Below, piece after piece: positions 11,509 to 20,101 of a DNA stretch of 45,602 nt. Source of the DNA: CBFCZU01 sp965602635 (GTDB lineage: Bacteria > Planctomycetota > Phycisphaerae > SM23-33). The stretch spans positions 1 to 45,602 of the forward strand of contig CBFCZU010000006.1 in the NCBI GenBank assembly GCA_965602635.1, given 5' to 3'. The notes under the pieces were generated by a model. It was given only the letters and a program-made list of their open reading frames with translations, ran no database searches and was not told where the DNA came from. The position numbers were made by a program, and so were the translations under genes. The stretch's first letter is position 1. Every line of letters begins with the position of its first letter.

Positions 11509-12714
11509 GTGGACCTGTACCCATATCAGGTGGAGGGAGTGCGCTTCCTGCGAAAGCATAGGCGCGCCTACCTTGCCGACGAGATGGGCTTGGGGAAGAC
11601 AGTGCAGGCGGTGGTGGCGGCGCGGGAGAGCCGCCCCACCAGCACGCTGATCGTGTGCCCTGCCTCCGTGACCGAAAACTGGAAGCGGGAGTGGGAGACA
11701 TGGGGAGGCTACGGCATCCCCACGATCATCTCGTACTCCAAGCTGATCCGGCGCCCAGAGTTGTGGAGCCGCCGCTTCGACCTCGTCATCTGCGACGAGG
11801 CCCACTACCTCAAGAGCGTCACTGCCAAGCGGAGCAAGGTCACGCTGGCGCTGGCGAAGAAGGCGAAGGCGGTATGGCTCCTGTCAGGGACGCCCATGCC
11901 GAACGATCCCCGCGAGTTGTGGCCGGTCATGAAGATCCTCTGGCCGGAGATCCCGCAGTCGTTTGGGATCGGCAACGCCTTCGAGTGGATGGACCGCTGG
12001 TGCCGCTGGAGTGATAGCGACTATGGCTATCGTGTCTGGGGCCTCAAGGACGAGGCACGGACCAAGCTGGCGCCAAGGCTCCGCGAGGTCATGCTCAGGC
12101 GCAAGCTGTCTGAGATCGCGCTGGAGCTTCCTCCGCTCAGGACCACGGTCCAGTACCTCGACAGGGACCCAGACCTCACACGGAAGCTGGAGGACCTGTC
12201 GCTGGACACGGATGACCCGGAGCACATGAGCACGCTCCGCCGCCTGCTGGGAGAGTACAAGGCCCCGCTGGTGGCACGGATCTTGCGGGATGAGTTGGAC
12301 AATTCCGGCCAGCCCATGGTCGTGCTCTATCACCACAGGCTCACGGGCGAGACGCTGGTCAGCCTGCTGGGCAACAACAAGTGCGGACCCGTCTTTGGCT
12401 TCGACGGCTCGACTCCCAGCCTGCAACGGCAGAAGGAGATCGACGGCTTCCAGCGCGAGGGCGGAGTGTTCCTCGCCCAGCAGGGAGCCGCCGGGACAGG
12501 GATCACCCTGACCCGTGCCTCAGAGATCGTGCTGGTGGAGCCGTCATGGTCGCCAGCCTACAACGAGCAGGCCATAAAAAGGATACACCGGATCGGGCAG
12601 GAGCACCCATGTCGGGCGCGCCTGTTCGCAGTCCCCGACAGTCTGGACGCCGCGCTCATGGTGACGCTGGCCCGAAAGACAGTCATGGTGAAGGAGGTCG
12701 TGGATGGCCGCTGA
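11509..12714 (+). CDS. SNF2/SWI2-family DEAD-like helicase
   Basis: 401 residues from GTG 11509, with GGGAGGGGG upstream; no ATG in frame gives a better start. Motifs in order: Q-like DLYPYQVEGVRFL, Walker A DEMGLGKT (about residues 24-31), DEAH box (about 93-96), motif III LLSGTPMPN (about 123-131), and the second RecA lobe with AGTGITLTRASEIV and QAIKRIHRIGQ (motifs V and VI). Length matches compact phage SNF2 ATPases. Such enzymes translocate on duplex DNA and can aid replication, recombination or removal of bound proteins. It heads the replication module. Confidence 0.9.
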   Translation: MDLYPYQVEGVRFLRKHRRAYLADEMGLGKTVQAVVAARESRPTSTLIVCPASVTENWKREWETWGGYGIPTIISYSKLIRRPELWSRRFDLVICDEAHYLKSVTAKRSKVTLALAKKAKAVWLLSGTPMPNDPRELWPVMKILWPEIPQSFGIGNAFEWMDRWCRWSDSDYGYRVWGLKDEARTKLAPRLREVMLRRKLSEIALELPPLRTTVQYLDRDPDLTRKLEDLSLDTDDPEHMSTLRRLLGEYKAPLVARILRDELDNSGQPMVVLYHHRLTGETLVSLLGNNKCGPVFGFDGSTPSLQRQKEIDGFQREGGVFLAQQGAAGTGITLTRASEIVLVEPSWSPAYNEQAIKRIHRIGQEHPCRARLFAVPDSLDAALMVTLARKTVMVKEVVDGR

Positions 12715-13294
12715 ACGCCAGAAGCGCCCTTGCCGGTGCTGTGGAGTGGAGGTCTACAACCTGAGGGAGAGCAGGCGCAAGAGGTGGGACTACCTCTGTC
12801 CGAAGTGCGAGGAGGAGAAAGGCTGGAAGGGCGCCCCTGAGGGACGTGCCCTGTCTGGCTGGCGTGCCCGCGCCATGGCCTTGGGAGTACCCTTCGACCT
12901 CGACGAGAGCGTCTTCCCCTCTCCCGACGAGTGCCCCGCCTGCGGGGTGACGCTGGAGCGGGGGCCGGAGGACAGGGACACCTCGCCCTCGCTGGACCGA
13001 ATCATCCCTGACCTTGGATACACCAAGGGCAACGTGGTCTGGCTGTGCAATAGGTGTAACAGGATCAAGACCAATGCCACGGTCGCTGAGTTGTACATGG
13101 TGGCCGATTGGCTCTGGGACAGGTACAAGGAGCGAGGACTGCCCTTGCCCTCCACCCGACTCAAGCCTATCGTGGTGGAAGCGGGGGCGGCTCAAGGCAA
13201 CGAAGGCGCGACAGGATCGACGCCAGTAAAAGCCTTGGCCGCTTCTGTGTCTCGACGAATCGCTAACTACGCAAACAAGGAGAACGAAACATGA
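12704..13294 (+). CDS. HNH-type endonuclease with zinc-ribbon Cys pairs
   Basis: 196 residues starting MAAERQKRPCRCCGVEVYNL, overlapping the helicase by 11 nt. It has CRCC and CPKC in the N terminus, CPACGV in the middle, then SLDRIIPDLGYTKGNVVWLC, continuing NRCNRIKTNAT, the D-R-I-x-P...GN-V...CxxCNxxK signature of phage HNH nucleases. The first His of HNH is replaced by the D of SLDRI, as in several members. It may process recombination intermediates or act as a free-standing homing enzyme. The last 50 residues look disordered. Confidence 0.8.
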   Translation: MAAERQKRPCRCCGVEVYNLRESRRKRWDYLCPKCEEEKGWKGAPEGRALSGWRARAMALGVPFDLDESVFPSPDECPACGVTLERGPEDRDTSPSLDRIIPDLGYTKGNVVWLCNRCNRIKTNATVAELYMVADWLWDRYKERGLPLPSTRLKPIVVEAGAAQGNEGATGSTPVKALAASVSRRIANYANKENET

Positions 13295-14511
13295 GCGAGC
13301 ACACGCATGAACAGCAGGCTCACGCCGTGCTGGGCGCCTCTGGCGCCAAACGCTGGATGGCATGCCCCGGTTCGGTACGCCTCTCCAAGGAGATCCCAGA
13401 CCTCGACAAAAGCTCAGGCTCCGTGTATGCCCGTGAAGGTACGGCGGCGCATGCCGTGGCTGAGAAGTGTCTGCTCAACGGCATGGACCCCGTGTTCTAC
13501 GTTGGCCAGAAGATCGAGGGCATCAAGGTCACGCGAGAGATGGCCGCCGCAGTGGCCGTCTACGTTGACAAGCTCCGCCTGATCGCGGACGGTGCCATGC
13601 AGGAGATCAGTGACGAGCACGTCGAGCAGAGGTTCACGCTCGAAGCGCTCGATCCGCCTGAGCCGATGTTCGGCACGGTGGACTTCTGCATGTACGACGA
13701 GTTGCGCGGCAAGCATCTCTGGGTCTGCGACTACAAGCACGGCGCGGGCGTAGCCGTGGAGGCCGTGGACAACCCACAGCTTCAATTCTATGCCCTTGGA
13801 GCCGTCCTCGCGCTGGGCGTCAAGCCCCGCAAGATCACGGTGGTGATCGTACAGCCTCGCTGTGCCCACCATGACGGGATCGTGCGAGACTGGACCTTCG
13901 ATTGGGAGGATCTGGTCGCGTTCAAGGAGGCTCTCATGGTCGCCGCATACGAGACAGAGAAGCCGGAGGCGGCCCTCTGCGTTGGCGACCACTGTCGGTT
14001 CTGTCCGGCGCTCGCACGCTGTCCGGCCCAGCAGGAGTTTGCTGTGACCGTGGCACAGGACGAGTTTGCTGACCTGAGCACGACAGAAGACTCACTCCCC
14101 CAGCCTCACCTCATGAGCGACGAGGAGATGGCGGTCGTATTGGACAAGGCTGACTATGTGATGGCGTGGCTCCGCGCCTGTCAGCGGTACGCTCAGGAGC
14201 AGTTGGAAGCGAACCAGCCGGTGGACGGCTGGAAGCTGGTGACCAAGCGGGCCAACCGCAAGTGGACTGATTCATCGGAGGTCCGCGCCTTCCTGAGTAC
14301 TCTGGAGGGTCTGGAGGAGGAGGACTACATCGAGTCCAGCCTGCTCTCACCGGCCAAGCTGGAGAAGCTGTTGCGGACGTTCGGCTACGAGCTTCCTGAC
14401 GGCTTGACAAACCGGACCCCGTCCGGTTACAATGTGGTGCGCGAGGACGATCCTCGCAAAGCGGTCACGCCCGCATCGAGCGCGGCGGACGATTTCTCAA
14501 CGGAGGCCTAA
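13291..14511 (+). CDS. DUF2800 Cas4/RecB-like exonuclease
   Basis: 406 residues. The N terminus (GASGAKRWMACPGSVRLS, EGTAAHAVAEKCL) matches the DUF2800 family. FGTVDFCMYDELRG, VCDYKHGAGVAVEA and NPQLQFYALGA supply the PD-(D/E)XK motifs D...DYK...QLxxYA. CVGDHCRFCPALARCP (about residues 229-244) probably binds an iron-sulphur cluster, as in Cas4 and AddB. In phages this gene travels with DUF2815 and polymerase A, suggesting end resection for recombination-dependent replication. The start overlaps the HNH stop as ATGA. Confidence 0.9.
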   Translation: MSEHTHEQQAHAVLGASGAKRWMACPGSVRLSKEIPDLDKSSGSVYAREGTAAHAVAEKCLLNGMDPVFYVGQKIEGIKVTREMAAAVAVYVDKLRLIADGAMQEISDEHVEQRFTLEALDPPEPMFGTVDFCMYDELRGKHLWVCDYKHGAGVAVEAVDNPQLQFYALGAVLALGVKPRKITVVIVQPRCAHHDGIVRDWTFDWEDLVAFKEALMVAAYETEKPEAALCVGDHCRFCPALARCPAQQEFAVTVAQDEFADLSTTEDSLPQPHLMSDEEMAVVLDKADYVMAWLRACQRYAQEQLEANQPVDGWKLVTKRANRKWTDSSEVRAFLSTLEGLEEEDYIESSLLSPAKLEKLLRTFGYELPDGLTNRTPSGYNVVREDDPRKAVTPASSAADDFSTEA

Positions 14512-14546
14512 GGCCTCAACTACTAGCCCAAGGAGGGCACAGTATC

Positions 14547-15149
14547 ATGGCAATCATCACCCCGAAGGCAATTCTTTCGTACCCGCGCCTGTTCGCGCCG
14601 GAAGCCCAGAACGAGGGAGACACCCCGAAGTACTCCTGCGCGCTGGTGTTCGAGGACGGTACGGACCTCAAGAGCCTCAAGCAGGCCGCAGTCGAAGCGG
14701 CACGCGAGCGGTTCGGAGACAAGGCCGACAACATGATAAAGGGCGGCAAGCTCCGCATGCCGTTCCGCACCGACAGCGTGGAGAAGGGCTACCCCGAAGG
14801 CTCCACGTTCATGAACGTCCGCACGACGAAGAAGCCGGGGATCGTTTCGATCTATCCGGGACCGGACGGCAAGCCTCTGCCCATCGCGGACGAGGACGAG
14901 ATGTATCCGGGGTGCGTGGTCAGGGCCTCGTTGGCCTGCTACGCATACGACACCAACGGCAACCGTGGCGTCAGCTTCGCGCTGAACAATCTCCAGAAGG
15001 TCGCGGAAGGCGAGCGGCTCGACGGCAGGGCGAAGGCCGAAGACGAGTTTGACGCTGACATGGACGCCGTGGCCGACCTCTCCGATCTGGAGGAGTCTGT
15101 CGAGGACGAGGCGCAGGAGGGTCAGGATGACCTGTCTGAACTACTGTAG
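14547..15149 (+). CDS. DUF2815 ssDNA-binding-like protein
   Basis: 200 residues from ATG 14547 with AAGGAGGG upstream. MAIITPKAILSYPRLFAPEA, GDTPKYSCALVFEDGTDL and GCVVRASLACYAYDTNGNRG are the expected segments of DUF2815, an OB-like family that replaces SSB in many phages. The long acidic C-terminal tail (EDEFDADMDAVADLSDLEES onward) is like the tail SSBs use to recruit partners. It follows the DUF2800 nuclease, its usual genomic partner. Confidence 0.88.
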   Translation: MAIITPKAILSYPRLFAPEAQNEGDTPKYSCALVFEDGTDLKSLKQAAVEAARERFGDKADNMIKGGKLRMPFRTDSVEKGYPEGSTFMNVRTTKKPGIVSIYPGPDGKPLPIADEDEMYPGCVVRASLACYAYDTNGNRGVSFALNNLQKVAEGERLDGRAKAEDEFDADMDAVADLSDLEESVEDEAQEGQDDLSELL

Positions 15150-15169
15150 TATGCCAGCAACCACATCCG

Positions 15170-15199
15170 CTGACATACTGCGGTAGGTCAAAGTAGAAT
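15170..15199 (+). promoter_or_regulatory. Sigma-70-like promoter before the DNA polymerase gene
   Basis: CTGACA (15170-15175) is followed after 18 bp by TAGAAT (15194-15199). Transcription would begin near 15206 and run straight into the terminator-like hairpin at 15232. Confidence 0.45.
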
Positions 15200-15231
15200 G
15201 GGTCTGGACAACCCAGCCGCACATTGGCGGT

Positions 15232-15274
15232 AGGGCAGGGCGGAACAAACATCGGGTTCCCGCCCTGCCCTTTC
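15232..15274 (+). terminator. Rho-independent terminator or attenuator upstream of the DNA polymerase gene
   Basis: AGGGCAGGGCGG (15232-15243) pairs perfectly over 12 bp with 15260-15271 around a 16-nt loop, followed by TT. The stem is very GC-rich. It closes the DUF2800/DUF2815 unit, and because a promoter lies just before it, it may act as an attenuator for the polymerase. Confidence 0.65.
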
Positions 15275-15310
15275 TACACTCACTCAACCGATCCAACGAA
15301 AGGAGCACGC

Positions 15311-17242
15311 ATGTTTCTGTCCATAGACTTCGAGTCCCGCAGTACCGTAGACCTCCGAAAGACGGGCGTCTATCCCTACGCGAAAGATCCCACAACAGAC
15401 ATCTGGTGCATGGCCTATGCGGTAGGAGACGGCGAGGTCCAGCTTTGGTTGCCGGGAGATCCGATCCCCGGCGAGATCCAGTACGCCCTCGACGAGGGTC
15501 TGGAGTTTCGAGCATGGAACGCCGCCTTCGAGCGGATCATGTACCGCGAGATCATGGTGCCACGCTACGGCTTCCCTGAGGTCCACATGGACCGCTGGGT
15601 AGACACGGCGGCGGAGGCGGCGGCCATGTCCCTGCCGCGAGGGCTGGGCAAGGCGGCAGAGGTTCTGGGCCTTGGCGACCGCAAGGACGATAAGGGCCAC
15701 CGGCTCATGTTGCAGATGGCCAAGCCCCGGCGCCCCCGCAAGCATGAGGACCCCCGCATCACCGTGTGGTGGGACACGCCTGATCGCATCGCCCGTCTCT
15801 GCGACTACTGTCAGCAGGACGTGGTGGTCGAGCGCGCCGTGGCCAAGAAGCTCCGGCACCTGAGCGAGAACGAGCGCGCCATATATCTCATGGATCAGAG
15901 GGCCAACGACCGTGGCGTGCTGATCGACGTGGAGTTGGTCCACGCTCTCAAGGCGCTGGCCGACGAGGCAATCGCCCGCGCCAACGTCAAGCTCCAAGAG
16001 ATCACCAACGGCGCCGTCGAGACGGTGACCAACGTCCAGAATATCCGGGCGTGGGTGAACAAGCAGGGCCAGGATCTCGATGACCTGTCGAAGCAGACGG
16101 TCGAGGAGGCGCTGGCGGAGGACGATCTGGAGGAGGCGGTTCGCGCCGTGCTCCAGCTTCGCTCTGACGCAGGCAAGACCTCAGTCAAGAAGCTCGATGC
16201 CATGCTCCGCTGTATCGGAGAAGACAATCGAGCGCGGGGCCTGCTCCTGTACCATGGCGCCGGTACGGGCCGCTGGGCAGGCAAGCTGATCCAGCCCCAG
16301 AACTTCCCCCGGCCCACCATCGACAACGTGGAGGACCTGATACCTCAGGTGCTGGCCGGAGACTACGAAGGTCTGGCGGCGCTCCACCCAGTAATGGAGA
16401 TCGTGTCCTCGCTTCTGCGCTCCTGCCTGATCGCGGACGGGCGCTTCATGTGTGCTGACTTCTCAGCCATTGAAGGGCACGTCACGGCATGGCTGGCTGG
16501 GCAGGAACGTATGCTGTCATACGAGGAGATGGCGGCGGCGATCTTCAACGTGCCCGTGGACGAGGTGACGAAGGAGCAACGCACCGTAGGCAAGGTGGCG
16601 GTGCTGGGCTGTGGCTTCGGCATGGGATGGAAGAAGTACGGAGACACCGTGTACGCATGGACCGGACTGAGGATCGAGGAGGACCTCTCCCGGCAGGCGG
16701 TCGATGGCTACCGCAAGGAGAACCACAAGATCAAGAGCCTGTGGGGCGAGCTACAGAGTGCTGGCCTCGAAGCAGTCAGGCATCCCGGCAAGGTGGTCCG
16801 CGCTGGCCGGAACGGCTGTATCCGGTATGTGGTGCGTGGGCAATTCCTCTGGTGCATCCTGCCCAGCGGACGGCCTCTGGCCTATGCCCTGCCCCGCATC
16901 GTGGACCGCATGACGCCATGGGGAGAGATGGCTCCCAGCGTCGAGATCAGTACCGTGGACAGCTACACCCGCAAGTGGTGCCGCAGGGCACTCTATGGTG
17001 GGTTGCAGACAGAGAACGTGGTGCAGGCAATCGCCCGCGACCTCATGGCAGAGTCCATGATGCGAGTGGACGAAGCTGGCTACACCGTGCTCCTGACTGT
17101 CCATGACGAAGTGCTCGCTGAGTTGCCGAACGACAACGGCGACCTCGACAGGTTCAATGCGCTCATGTCGGAGCGCCCAGATTGGGGTTCCCAGATTCCT
17201 CTGATGGTGGAAGGCTGGGAAGGCCCAAGGTATAGGAAATAA
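15311..17242 (+). CDS. polA: DNA polymerase I-type (family A) replicative polymerase
   Basis: 643 residues from ATG 15311 behind AAAGGAGCACGC. The 3'-5' exonuclease domain starts at once with SIDFES and has LCDYCQQDVVVERAV as its third motif. The polymerase domain has motif A CADFSAIEGHVTAWLAG (Asp383), motif B RTVGKVAVLGCGFGMGWKKY and motif C LLTVHDEVLAE (His598, Asp599). Length and the DFSAIEGH form are typical of podovirus replicative polymerases; there is no 5' nuclease domain. It is followed 1 nt after its stop by the primase-helicase gene. Confidence 0.93.
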   Translation: MFLSIDFESRSTVDLRKTGVYPYAKDPTTDIWCMAYAVGDGEVQLWLPGDPIPGEIQYALDEGLEFRAWNAAFERIMYREIMVPRYGFPEVHMDRWVDTAAEAAAMSLPRGLGKAAEVLGLGDRKDDKGHRLMLQMAKPRRPRKHEDPRITVWWDTPDRIARLCDYCQQDVVVERAVAKKLRHLSENERAIYLMDQRANDRGVLIDVELVHALKALADEAIARANVKLQEITNGAVETVTNVQNIRAWVNKQGQDLDDLSKQTVEEALAEDDLEEAVRAVLQLRSDAGKTSVKKLDAMLRCIGEDNRARGLLLYHGAGTGRWAGKLIQPQNFPRPTIDNVEDLIPQVLAGDYEGLAALHPVMEIVSSLLRSCLIADGRFMCADFSAIEGHVTAWLAGQERMLSYEEMAAAIFNVPVDEVTKEQRTVGKVAVLGCGFGMGWKKYGDTVYAWTGLRIEEDLSRQAVDGYRKENHKIKSLWGELQSAGLEAVRHPGKVVRAGRNGCIRYVVRGQFLWCILPSGRPLAYALPRIVDRMTPWGEMAPSVEISTVDSYTRKWCRRALYGGLQTENVVQAIARDLMAESMMRVDEAGYTVLLTVHDEVLAELPNDNGDLDRFNALMSERPDWGSQIPLMVEGWEGPRYRK

Positions 17243-17243
17243 C

Positions 17244-19664
17244 ATGGACCCAAGACTCAAGCTATTCGAGATGGGGTACACGGATCTGGTGTCCGTGGCC
17301 CCTCCCGGCGTGCCAATCTCAGAGAACAGCGGCCTCAAGGCCGACGATCTTGGCAAGCGTCCGGCGAAGAAGGGACGGCACGGCAAGTGGTTCGGCTACG
17401 GCTGGCTCACGGAACAGCCCACCGTCAATGACGTGAACGAGTGGGTAGCGTGGGACGCCAACGTGGGACTGCGCGGCACCCGCTTCCCGGCCCTCGACAT
17501 TGATAGCACGGATGACATGCTAACCAAGGTCGTGAAGAAGATCGCTCTGGAGGAGCTTGGCCCTGCACCCAGCAGGATCGGCAAGGCGCCCAAGGAGCTT
17601 ATGGTCTACCGTACCGACGAGCCGTTCAGTCGTGTGGCGCTGGAGGTGGAGCGCGGCGACAAGACGCACCTCGTCGAGTTTCTGGGCCATGGCCGTCAGT
17701 ACCTCGTATACGGCACGCACCCGTCAGGCTCTCAGTACCGCTGGAGAGACGGCGAGGCCCTCTGGGACGTGTCACAGGACGCGGTGACACCCATTACGGG
17801 TGAGGACGTGGAGCGCTTCCTGACCAAGCTGGAGGAGAAGCTGGCCTCCGTGGGTCTGGTGACCCGTCGAGTCGGTCGAGCCTCCGCAGTCAACAAGACC
17901 ACCGTGCCGCAGGAGCACCTTGTGGCGCCCAGCATCGAGGCCCTGAGGGACGTGGTCGCGGCCACGCCGAACGACCACCGCTTCTCTGACCGTGACGATT
18001 ATGTCATGTACGGTTGCGCGATCAAGGCCGCCGCTGGCGAGGAGCAGGAGGAGGAGGGCTACTTCATCTTCTCGACGTGGGCCGACTCATGGGAGGACGG
18101 GGAGAACGATCCCGATACCGTCCGTGGCGATTGGCGCCGGATGCACCGGCCCTTCCGCATCGGCTACGATTGGCTGGTCGAGCAGACCGGCGACGAGTAC
18201 AACAGCGCACAGCATGACTTCGAGGCTGACCCCTCCGCCGTGCCGCCCCCTGTGGGCGAGTCCAGCAACGGTGAGGTGATCCCGGTCGAGTTGACCGATG
18301 ACTACCTCGCGGAGAAGATCGAGCCGGAGCTTGAGATGTTGCTCCGCTTCGACTATCCGAACGGGCGCTGGCATGTATGGGACGGCAACCGCTGGGCGCA
18401 GGATGACAAGGGAGCGCATGTCCATGAGGTCGTGGTGGCGCTCAGGCATCTCGCCCGCAGGCTCCGTGCCAGAACCGCGAGCCTCGCCGGGAAGGAGAAG
18501 CAACGATACAATAACACGATCAACAAGCTGGGCAACGTGAGTACTATCCGTGCCGTCACGTCTCTGCTGGAGACGAGGCTGGCCGTGGGTACAGACGCCT
18601 TCGACTCAAGCGAGTGGGAGTTGAACACGCCTGACGGGATCTACCAGCTTGACAGGAGCGCCGCGAGGATCGAGCCTGATCCTGACCGGATGCACAGCAA
18701 GAGCACCGCTGTAGCTCCGGCGCCCAAGGGAACCCCCGCTCCCAACTGGGAGCAATTCATGAGGGAGGTGACAGGTGGAGATGAAGATTTGGCACGCTTC
18801 ATGCAGAAACAAGTCGGTTACGCCCTTACGGGTGTCCGCCGCGAGCAGACACTCAGCTTCGTATGGGGGCCGGGGGGCAACGGTAAGAGTGTATTTGTTG
18901 ACGCGATTATGGGGGTCATGGGTGACTACGCCGCGACTGCGCCGATGGATACTTTCTCGTCTTCTAAGGGAGACAAACACCCTACTGATCTCGCTGGGCT
19001 TATGGGAGCGCGACTCGTCACGGCCACCGAAACACAGGCCGGACGCATGTGGGACGAGCAACGTCTCAAGTCCGTAACGGGTGGAGATCGCATGAGGGCA
19101 CGATTCATGCGGCAGGACTTCATCGAGTTTACGCCACGCTTCAAGCTGATGATGGTGGGCAACCATGAGCCTCAGATTGGCAACGTGGACGATGCCATGA
19201 GGAGAAGGATTCACATTGTGCCGTTCACGTTCAAGCCTGAGGTGCCGGACCTCAACCTGCCAGACAAGTTGAAGGACGAGTACCCTGCGATCCTCCGCTG
19301 GATGCTGGAGGGTTGCCTGCTGTGGGACAAGGAGGGGCTGGAGGCTCCTGAGTGTGTGCTGGCTCGCACGGAGGAGTACTTCGAGGACGAGGACCTCTGC
19401 GGCCTCTGGCTGGAGGAGTCCTGCCGCATGAGGACCGGCGGAGAGATGACGAGTGCGGACGCCTACAGAAGCTGGCAGATATGGTGCGGGAGTCACGGCG
19501 AGCATGCCGGGACCCAGCGCGAGTTTTCCAAGCTCCTGCGGACGCAGGCCGCCAAGCGACCGTTCGCCAAGGGGCAGGTGGGTCCCATGGACAACCGCCT
19601 CAAGGGCTGGCGCGGCATCGAACTGATCGACAACCCGAACAACATAAAAGGAGATCTATCATGA
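17244..19664 (+). CDS. Bifunctional primase-polymerase / SF3 (D5-like) helicase
   Basis: 806 residues. The N-terminal AEP prim-pol domain has PALDIDSTDD (metal DxD, about residues 76-85) and PSRIGKAPKELMVYRTDEPF. A PriCT-2-like domain spans about 230-280 (RDVVAATPNDHRFSDRDDYV). The C-terminal SF3 helicase has Walker A WGPGGNGKSVF (about 539-549), a B-region GARLVTATET, sensor 1 KLMMVGNHEPQI and the Arg-finger segment DDAMRRRIHIV. One chain therefore lays primers and unwinds the fork, working with the polymerase upstream. It starts 1 nt after that gene and ends in an ATGA overlap. Confidence 0.9.
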   Translation: MDPRLKLFEMGYTDLVSVAPPGVPISENSGLKADDLGKRPAKKGRHGKWFGYGWLTEQPTVNDVNEWVAWDANVGLRGTRFPALDIDSTDDMLTKVVKKIALEELGPAPSRIGKAPKELMVYRTDEPFSRVALEVERGDKTHLVEFLGHGRQYLVYGTHPSGSQYRWRDGEALWDVSQDAVTPITGEDVERFLTKLEEKLASVGLVTRRVGRASAVNKTTVPQEHLVAPSIEALRDVVAATPNDHRFSDRDDYVMYGCAIKAAAGEEQEEEGYFIFSTWADSWEDGENDPDTVRGDWRRMHRPFRIGYDWLVEQTGDEYNSAQHDFEADPSAVPPPVGESSNGEVIPVELTDDYLAEKIEPELEMLLRFDYPNGRWHVWDGNRWAQDDKGAHVHEVVVALRHLARRLRARTASLAGKEKQRYNNTINKLGNVSTIRAVTSLLETRLAVGTDAFDSSEWELNTPDGIYQLDRSAARIEPDPDRMHSKSTAVAPAPKGTPAPNWEQFMREVTGGDEDLARFMQKQVGYALTGVRREQTLSFVWGPGGNGKSVFVDAIMGVMGDYAATAPMDTFSSSKGDKHPTDLAGLMGARLVTATETQAGRMWDEQRLKSVTGGDRMRARFMRQDFIEFTPRFKLMMVGNHEPQIGNVDDAMRRRIHIVPFTFKPEVPDLNLPDKLKDEYPAILRWMLEGCLLWDKEGLEAPECVLARTEEYFEDEDLCGLWLEESCRMRTGGEMTSADAYRSWQIWCGSHGEHAGTQREFSKLLRTQAAKRPFAKGQVGPMDNRLKGWRGIELIDNPNNIKGDLS

Positions 19665-20101
19665 TGGACCGGGAGAGGGAACGCGCCGTGCGCCTGAGCC
19701 GCTGTCAGGCCAAGACGAGCGAGCCGAATCCGAAGGATCTGATCGGTGTGAAGAAGCCGCCCACGCTGTCGGTCATCCCGACCACGGCGCTGTTCCACAT
19801 GGGCTTGGCCATGCAGAATGGGGCGGAGAAGTACGGCGCCTTCAACTGGCGCCAGCATCCGGTGAAGGCCAGCATCTATGTGGATGCGATCATGCGGCAC
19901 CTCGCCGCGTGGTTCGACAGCGAGGAGGAGGCGGAGGACTCAGGCGTCCATCACCTTGGCCACGTTGCGGCCTGCTGTGCGATCCTCATGGACGCACAGG
20001 CCATGAACGCCTTACTGGACGATAGGCCGGGGGAGCAGTCTGGCGACACCCCCATCATCGGGCCTGCCCCCAGCGTTATTCGGAGCCTGACCAAGCGGTA
20101 G
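19661..20101 (+). CDS. DUF5664 protein, dATP/dGTP diphosphohydrolase N-terminal-like
   Basis: 146 residues. NPKDLIGVKKPPTLSVIPTT, MGLAMQNGAEKYGAFNWRQH, DAIMRHLAAWFDSEEEAEDS and GVHHLGHVAACCAILMDAQA match DUF5664 in order. This is a MazG-like helical family annotated as dATP/dGTP diphosphohydrolase. The acidic residues EKYG and DSEEEAEDSG are the probable metal ligands. It would adjust nucleotide pools for replication. It starts as ATGA with the helicase stop. Its last 90 nt overlap the end of the convergent virion gene. Confidence 0.85.
   Translation: MMDRERERAVRLSRCQAKTSEPNPKDLIGVKKPPTLSVIPTTALFHMGLAMQNGAEKYGAFNWRQHPVKASIYVDAIMRHLAAWFDSEEEAEDSGVHHLGHVAACCAILMDAQAMNALLDDRPGEQSGDTPIIGPAPSVIRSLTKR

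Noticed and set aside
19661..20101. Evidence for 2-aminoadenine (Z) DNA, given a MazG-like gene beside a family A polymerase
   Set aside because: No PurZ or DatZ gene is visible, and DUF5664 alone is widespread in phages with ordinary DNA.
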